DNA of 11,731 nt from Thermoplasmata archaeon (lineage in GTDB: Archaea; Thermoplasmatota; Thermoplasmata; Thermoplasmatales; Thermoplasmataceae), in contig JAKBQO010000033.1 of NCBI GenBank assembly GCA_021835185.1, positions 1-11,731 on the forward strand, read 5' to 3'. The notes under the pieces are model-generated. The model had not been told where the DNA came from. It made no database searches and was given only the letters and a program-made list of their open reading frames with translations. Numbering within the stretch: the first letter of the stretch is position 1; each line of letters opens with the position of its first letter. Made by a program: the position numbers and the translations under genes. Positions 7,803 to 11,731 of the stretch are shown here, in pieces.

Positions 7803-8555
7803 ATGTATTATCTTATAAAATATGGATATGATGGAACATCATTTACGGGTTTTCAAAGGGGGAATGGTGAAAACAGTGTTGAGGATTCAATTATAAAAAT
7901 ACTGAAAAAATACGGTATTGGAAATAACATTGAAAGTGCAGCAAGAACTGATAGGTATGTATCGGCAAGGGGAAATGTTATGCTGGTTGACACAGATACA
8001 AATATAGGAAATGTCATGGGAATCCTGAACGCCAGAATTCCAGGAATGTTCTTTTATTCCTATTCGGCACTTGATAGCTATTTAAACCCCCGGCACAACT
8101 CCATGAAGCAATATTCATATATTATAACTGAGAATATTGATATATCCCGGGTAATGGAAACGCTTGGAGAATTTGTGGGGCAGCATGATTTTGTAAATTT
8201 TTGTAAACTGGACAGTAGGAATACTGTAAGAACTATAAAATCAATAAATTATTCAACCCGCAATGGATTTTACATAATTAATATCCAGGGGCGTAGTTTT
8301 GTATGGCATCAGATACGGAGCATGATGGCTTTTGCACTTATGGGGAAAAAACACCCTTTCTCACTGGAAAACAAATTTACGTATCTGGCAAGCCCGGAGC
8401 CCCTGGTATTAATGGATATATCATATGATAATGTAACTTTCAAAAACTTCGATTTTAAACGCCATAATCATTATTTCATGGAAAAAGAAAAAATTACCAG
8501 GACGGGGTATATGCTTTATGATATTTTTGGGAATAATCGGGACAAACAGGAATAA
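7803..8555 (+). CDS. truA: tRNA pseudouridine synthase TruA
   Basis: Cytoplasmic enzyme of the TruA family that isomerises uridine to pseudouridine in the anticodon arm of tRNAs (positions 38-40 in characterised members). The 250 residues are close to family length. The N-terminal strand YYLIKYGYDGTSFTGFQ matches the family's opening. The catalytic Asp is D50 in AARTDRYVSA. LNPRHNSMKQYSY matches the RNA-binding strand after the first domain. FVGQHDFVNFCK is the conserved F.G.HDF.NF block, and GRSFVWHQIRSMM is the second-domain HQIR motif. The ATG is the family start. There is no SD sequence and no TATA box at the leaderless distance, so transcription probably begins at the TATA box near 7594, giving a leader of about 185 nt that contains the candidate RNA. 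The stop codon lies inside a 20-bp palindrome. Confidence 0.95.
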   Translation: MYYLIKYGYDGTSFTGFQRGNGENSVEDSIIKILKKYGIGNNIESAARTDRYVSARGNVMLVDTDTNIGNVMGILNARIPGMFFYSYSALDSYLNPRHNSMKQYSYIITENIDISRVMETLGEFVGQHDFVNFCKLDSRNTVRTIKSINYSTRNGFYIINIQGRSFVWHQIRSMMAFALMGKKHPFSLENKFTYLASPEPLVLMDISYDNVTFKNFDFKRHNHYFMEKEKITRTGYMLYDIFGNNRDKQE

Positions 8556-8569
8556 TATGCATATTATTC
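8550..8569. repeat. Perfect 20-bp palindrome over the truA stop codon
   Basis: GAATAATATGCATATTATTC equals its own reverse complement. It contains the truA TAA and lies 17 bp upstream of the TATA box of the AlaX-like gene. That position suits an operator for a dimeric regulator or an RNA hairpin at the truA 3' end; no T-run follows on the plus strand, so it is not a typical terminator. Confidence 0.6.
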
Positions 8570-8585
8570 ATGAAAAAATAAAAAT

Positions 8586-8596
8586 AAAATTATATA
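8586..8596 (+). promoter_or_regulatory. TATA box for the AlaX-like gene
   Basis: AAAATTATATA sits about 27 nt upstream of the ATG at 8619 but only about 18 nt from the ATG at 8610. This supports the 8619 start and a leaderless message. Confidence 0.55.
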
Positions 8597-8618
8597 GAAA
8601 TAAGTTCTTATGTGCTTA

Positions 8619-9332
8619 ATGATAACAGAACAGATATTCTTAAAGGACTCATACTTAAAGGAATGCGAGGGGAAGGTCCTTATGTGTGAATTTACAGATT
8701 TGACTGTGGACAAAACTATTTTTTTCCCTACTATGGATGGGCAGCAGAATGATAAGGGTGAAATAGTTATTGACGGAAAAACTTATGGAATAGTGGACGT
8801 GTGGACAGACGGGGACTATATTCACCTTATTTCTCTGGATACATATCCGGAGAATGTGGTTGGAAAAACAATTCAGCAGAAACTGGACTGGGATGTCAGG
8901 AGTATCCATATGAGATTCAGGACGGCCATGTTTATAATATCTGGATTGGCTTATAAGTTTTACAACGCCAAATCAAGAATAAGCCAGACATATGATGACA
9001 AAGCATGGGTTGATCTTTATATAGACAACATTACAGAAGACATAGTAAAAAATATCACTGAGGAAGCAAACAAAATAGTGAAGCAGAACATTCCCATAAA
9101 GATAGAATACATGAACAATAATGATTTTCCACGGGAAAAACAGAGAATGAGCTATTCCACGGGGACATTGCCAGATGATGAAGAACTGAGGGTCATAAAC
9201 ATTGCGGGGCTTCCATTGCAGTCTGATTATGGCCTCTATACGGCAACTACATCCGAAGTAGGCGAAATAGAAGTGGCCAGTTCAACCGTTAAAGGGAAAA
9301 TAGATAAACGGCTTACAATAACTTTGAAATAA
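8619..9332 (+). CDS. AlaX-like alanyl-tRNA editing protein homologue lacking the zinc ligands
   Basis: A 237-residue homologue of the AlaX family, free-standing editing domains related to AlaRS that hydrolyse mischarged Ser- or Gly-tRNA-Ala. The fold markers are clear: opening IFLKDSYLKECEGKVL; KTIFFPTMDGQQNDKGEI, which parallels the family's T.FYP.GGGQP.D.G; SIHMRFRTAMFI, which parallels R.HTA.H; and RVINIAGL followed by TTSEVGEIEV, which parallels the block around CGGTHV.NTSEIG. All four expected zinc ligands are replaced: His-X3-His by R101 and F105, Cys by D203, and His by Y207. Classical zinc-dependent editing is therefore unlikely. The protein is full length and uninterrupted, so it is not an obvious pseudogene. 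I chose ATG 8619; an in-frame ATG at 8610 would add three residues (MCL). It follows truA by 63 bp with its own TATA box. Function is unknown; it may be a tRNA-binding or altered-specificity derivative. Confidence 0.8.
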   Translation: MITEQIFLKDSYLKECEGKVLMCEFTDLTVDKTIFFPTMDGQQNDKGEIVIDGKTYGIVDVWTDGDYIHLISLDTYPENVVGKTIQQKLDWDVRSIHMRFRTAMFIISGLAYKFYNAKSRISQTYDDKAWVDLYIDNITEDIVKNITEEANKIVKQNIPIKIEYMNNNDFPREKQRMSYSTGTLPDDEELRVINIAGLPLQSDYGLYTATTSEVGEIEVASSTVKGKIDKRLTITLK

Positions 9333-9334
9333 AT

Positions 9335-9358
9335 TTATGCCTGCATAATTTATTTTTA
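9335..9358 (+). terminator. Candidate terminator after the AlaX-like gene
   Basis: TTATG (9335-9339) and CATAA (9344-9348) form a 5-bp stem with a CCTG loop right after the stop codon, followed by a T-rich tract to 9358. The stem is short, and archaeal termination depends mainly on the T-tract, so the call is tentative. Confidence 0.35.
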
Positions 9359-9363
9359 TAAAT
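9354..9363 (+). promoter_or_regulatory. Candidate TATA box upstream of the zinc-ribbon membrane protein gene
   Basis: TTTTATAAAT is a good TATA match. Its predicted start (about 9385) leaves a leader of about 50 nt before the gene's ATG at 9435 and coincides with an ATG that opens a 7-codon frame (MPVKPIG, 9385-9408). A second TATA-like stretch (9418-9427) is too close to the gene's ATG to drive it. Confidence 0.3.
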
Positions 9364-9434
9364 TTCTGGCAAAAATTTTTAATTATGCCTGTGAAACCGA
9401 TAGGTTGAATTATGATTATTTTATATGATTTTAA

Positions 9435-10529
9435 ATGGATGAACTGAATTTAATAAATAGACTGAACAGGGGCATTTCGTATATTGGAATTGCTATAGCT
9501 GTTCTTGGATTCTTTTTTACAATCCCTTTTCTTATCAAAGACATAAACTCAATAATAGGTGTTTCAGGTTCCTATTTTTACCTTCATATTACCGTTACCA
9601 GCAATCTGGCATATATATTTCTAATATCAGGCATTATTATAGTTCTGGCATCTTTCACACCATTCATTTATAACAGCACTAAATTTGCAAGTTTTGATAT
9701 AAAAAATAATGAGTATTATTTCTCTGCACTTGCTGTTTACATGGCTTTGCTCGTATTTTCCTCTGTAATTATAGAAGTTTTTGATCCGTCAATAGCAGTT
9801 AGCCCGGTATCAAAAATGCCATTAGGGGAACAGAATTTTATCTATCTCATGAGTTCTGTTTTTCAGGTTCTCATATTTGAGTTTATACCTATTACAATAT
9901 TAATTGCCATAATTCTGCTGGCTACAAAAAAGTTCAAATTTTCTTCGTTCCTGAATCCCTACGGTCATGTTAAAGAGTATCTGATAGTTTTTATGATATT
10001 GCCCGCAGCAGTAGCTGTCCTAATTACAAATTATAATATTTATGATTCCATTCTAATTTACCTTTCAACACTGGCACTCAGCTTTATTTATATAAGATAT
10101 GGATTATTAAGATCAGTCTTTGCCAGTTTCGTTTCCTCGTTCATTGAATTTGCACTTACTGCCTTTGCCGACAATGTTATAGTATCATCGATCACTTCAG
10201 TTTTCATATTTATATGGGCATTTCTCGGGCTTTACACTGTGACTTTTTATATTGTAGATAGAAATAGAAAAGCCTCCCGGGAAAGAGACACGGATGAACC
10301 GGCACAATCTGGAGAACCCAATACGGCAGCGAAAATTCAGCCAAGGATCAAAACACCACCTGATGAGCTCTGGATAAGAAGTGCATGCCCCAATTGTGGA
10401 AACGTGGAATACAGGATAGGGCCAGATATGTCCCTTGAATGCACAAAATGTGGCCAGAAACTGGATAAAGATTACACAGGACCATATAATATAATTATTA
10501 ACAATATTATAGGAAGAAGGCAACCATAA
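9435..10529 (+). CDS. Multi-span membrane protein with C-terminal zinc ribbon
   Basis: A 364-residue protein with an N-terminal membrane domain of about seven or eight hydrophobic spans (roughly 14-34, 56-79, 96-116, 137-164, 182-200, 205-222, 227-247, 250-274). A charged, Pro-rich linker (275-310) follows, then a small zinc ribbon with CPNCG (C318, C321) and CTKCG (C336, C339), spaced CX2C-X14-CX2C. The ribbon should face the cytoplasm, possibly for protein or nucleic-acid contact. The spans around E149 (FEFIP) and 219-239 (IRYGLLRSVFASFVSSF) loosely resemble CPBP intramembrane proteases, but the usual EE..R and His residues are absent, so protease activity is not supported. The ATG at 9435 is the first sensible start. 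The gene stands alone between the AlaX-like gene and a permease, and no specific function can be assigned. Confidence 0.8.
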   Translation: MDELNLINRLNRGISYIGIAIAVLGFFFTIPFLIKDINSIIGVSGSYFYLHITVTSNLAYIFLISGIIIVLASFTPFIYNSTKFASFDIKNNEYYFSALAVYMALLVFSSVIIEVFDPSIAVSPVSKMPLGEQNFIYLMSSVFQVLIFEFIPITILIAIILLATKKFKFSSFLNPYGHVKEYLIVFMILPAAVAVLITNYNIYDSILIYLSTLALSFIYIRYGLLRSVFASFVSSFIEFALTAFADNVIVSSITSVFIFIWAFLGLYTVTFYIVDRNRKASRERDTDEPAQSGEPNTAAKIQPRIKTPPDELWIRSACPNCGNVEYRIGPDMSLECTKCGQKLDKDYTGPYNIIINNIIGRRQP

Positions 10530-10583
10530 ATAGGAAACAGGTATTATTTTATATCACAATATTGTTATATTTCTGTGCTACAA

Positions 10584-10594
10584 TATATTTATAG
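10584..10594 (+). promoter_or_regulatory. TATA box for the second APC permease gene
   Basis: TATATTTATAG is centred about 28 nt upstream of the GTG at 10616, which fits a leaderless transcript and supports that non-ATG start. Confidence 0.55.
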
Positions 10595-10615
10595 ATAACA
10601 TTTTTATCGTTTTCC

Positions 10616-11731
10616 GTGGCAGATAATTTAAAAAGAAATATTCTTGGAACAAACAGGCTTGTATGGCAGGGCTGGGGAATGACTGCTCCCGCCGCTGATA
10701 TAGCGTATCTCCTTGGAGGTATAGCACTGGTAGCTCTGGGCGCAACTCCACTATCAATACTGGTGGGTTTTCTTATATATTTAACTATATTGAATACTTC
10801 CTACAGGTTTTCCAGCAAGTATGTTTCCGCAGGGAGTGATTTTACCTATGTGGGAAAGAGTATAGGGGGATTCATGGCAACATTCGAAGGGTGGAATTTG
10901 CTTTTCGGAACAATATTTGCTTATGCGGGGTTTGGCATGCTTGGACTTGCTGGATTTTTTGGCATATTTGATAGTAAAATCTTGACCGGCGGATTATGGA
11001 TTCCCATAGTACTTGCATTGAATGTTATAACCTTTATAATACTCTATAAGGGAATCCGGTTTTCCACAAATTACCAGATAATAACCGGGATCGCAGAATT
11101 CATCATTCTTATAGCCGGGGGAATAGGCCTTGTTATACTTGCAGGGAAGAATAATACGCTTGCGGTTTTTTCGCCGTTTATTGCCAGTGGCGGGATCATA
11201 GGATTCGCACATTCCCTTACCCTGTCCGTGGTAACATTTATAGGGTTATCTATAGCATTAACTGCAATTTCTGAAGAAGCACATATACCCAAAAAAACGG
11301 TTCCAAAATCATTATTAATTTCCTCAATTATAATAGGCGTTACTATAGTATTCCTATCATATGCTATGACAGTTGCATGGGGGCCATCGAGAATGCTATC
11401 CTTTGGAAATTCTGTGGATAATGGGTTAGTTCTTTTCAGAGAAGTGAGCCCAATAATGTTCGGGCTTCTCTTCATATTTACTGTCAATAGTTTCATGGGA
11501 AACAATATATCTATGGGAACTTCCATGACACGGATATTTTACGCATTTTCCAGAGATAATATAATTTTCCCCGGAATATTTTCCCGCACTGACAAAAATG
11601 GAACTCCTGTTTATACAACAATTTTCATTCTGGTCATATCTGTATTCCTGTGCATGGTATTCGGGATATATTTTGGCCCCATAGATGGAGGCTACGTGCT
11701 TTTGTTTGCCGATGCATTTTTCTCATTCCTG
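10616..11731 (+). CDS. APC-family amino acid permease, 3' end outside window
   Basis: Membrane transporter of the APC superfamily; 372 residues are visible and the frame is still open at the right edge. It begins with GTG (MADNLKRNILGTNRLVW); a TATA box at the leaderless distance supports this start. Features are the TM1-type WGMTAPAADIAYLLGG segment, SAGSDFTYVGKSIGG followed by EGWN (the family's G.Y.Y....G...GW pattern), EEAHIPKKTVPKS in the loop before a later span, and MTRIFYAFSRDN followed by NGTPVYTT, which corresponds to the conserved R..YA..RD..lP......GTP block. It is clearly distinct from the permease at 4080-5417, which lacks that last motif, so the two are not recent duplicates. 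It likely imports amino acids; the substrate is unknown. Confidence 0.92.
   Translation, partial: MADNLKRNILGTNRLVWQGWGMTAPAADIAYLLGGIALVALGATPLSILVGFLIYLTILNTSYRFSSKYVSAGSDFTYVGKSIGGFMATFEGWNLLFGTIFAYAGFGMLGLAGFFGIFDSKILTGGLWIPIVLALNVITFIILYKGIRFSTNYQIITGIAEFIILIAGGIGLVILAGKNNTLAVFSPFIASGGIIGFAHSLTLSVVTFIGLSIALTAISEEAHIPKKTVPKSLLISSIIIGVTIVFLSYAMTVAWGPSRMLSFGNSVDNGLVLFREVSPIMFGLLFIFTVNSFMGNNISMGTSMTRIFYAFSRDNIIFPGIFSRTDKNGTPVYTTIFILVISVFLCMVFGIYFGPIDGGYVLLFADAFFSFL

Noticed and set aside
11071..11526. Minus-strand frame of 151 codons at the right end
   Set aside because: It is antisense to a clear APC permease with family motifs and shows no domain of its own.
4080..11731. The two APC permeases as a duplicated pair
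   Set aside because: They differ throughout; only the second has the R..YA..RD...GTP block, and they lie on opposite strands about 5 kb apart.

Overview
The window looks like chromosomal DNA from an acidophilic euryarchaeon of the order Thermoplasmatales, probably close to Ferroplasma. The evidence is low GC content, an archaeal-type phenylalanyl-tRNA synthetase beta subunit, an archaeal single-subunit oligosaccharyltransferase (AglB), several APC-type permeases, and TATA boxes about 24-30 nt upstream of start codons with no Shine-Dalgarno sequence, which suggests leaderless transcripts. The genus is an inference. No mobile element, CRISPR array, tRNA or rRNA was recognised.

Layout. Positions 1-7433 are read on the minus strand. 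In transcription order they hold a small tandem ribbon-helix-helix regulator (7143-7433), pheT (5511-7112), an APC permease (4080-5417) and the very long aglB gene (from 3760, running off the left edge). Positions 7618-11731 are read on the plus strand. They hold a candidate structured RNA or long leader (7618-7780), truA (7803-8555), a degenerate AlaX-like protein (8619-9332), a membrane protein with a C-terminal zinc ribbon (9435-10529), and a second APC permease that runs off the right edge (from 10616). The divergent intergenic region 7434-7617 separates the two halves.

Functional themes. Several genes concern tRNA: PheT charges tRNA-Phe, TruA makes pseudouridine in the anticodon arm, and the AlaX homologue derives from an alanyl-tRNA editing family. 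AglB transfers glycans to surface proteins, and its C-terminal extension is itself packed with N-glycosylation sequons. The two permeases fit a peptide- and amino-acid-using heterotroph. These genes are neighbours rather than one obvious pathway.

Most notable points: (1) the AlaX homologue has lost all four expected zinc ligands; (2) a possible new structured RNA with its own TATA box lies just ahead of truA; (3) AglB carries at least 370 residues of sequon-rich beta-sandwich repeats after its catalytic region; (4) a perfect 20-bp palindrome spans the truA stop codon; (5) a single-chain tandem RHH regulator sits immediately upstream of pheT.
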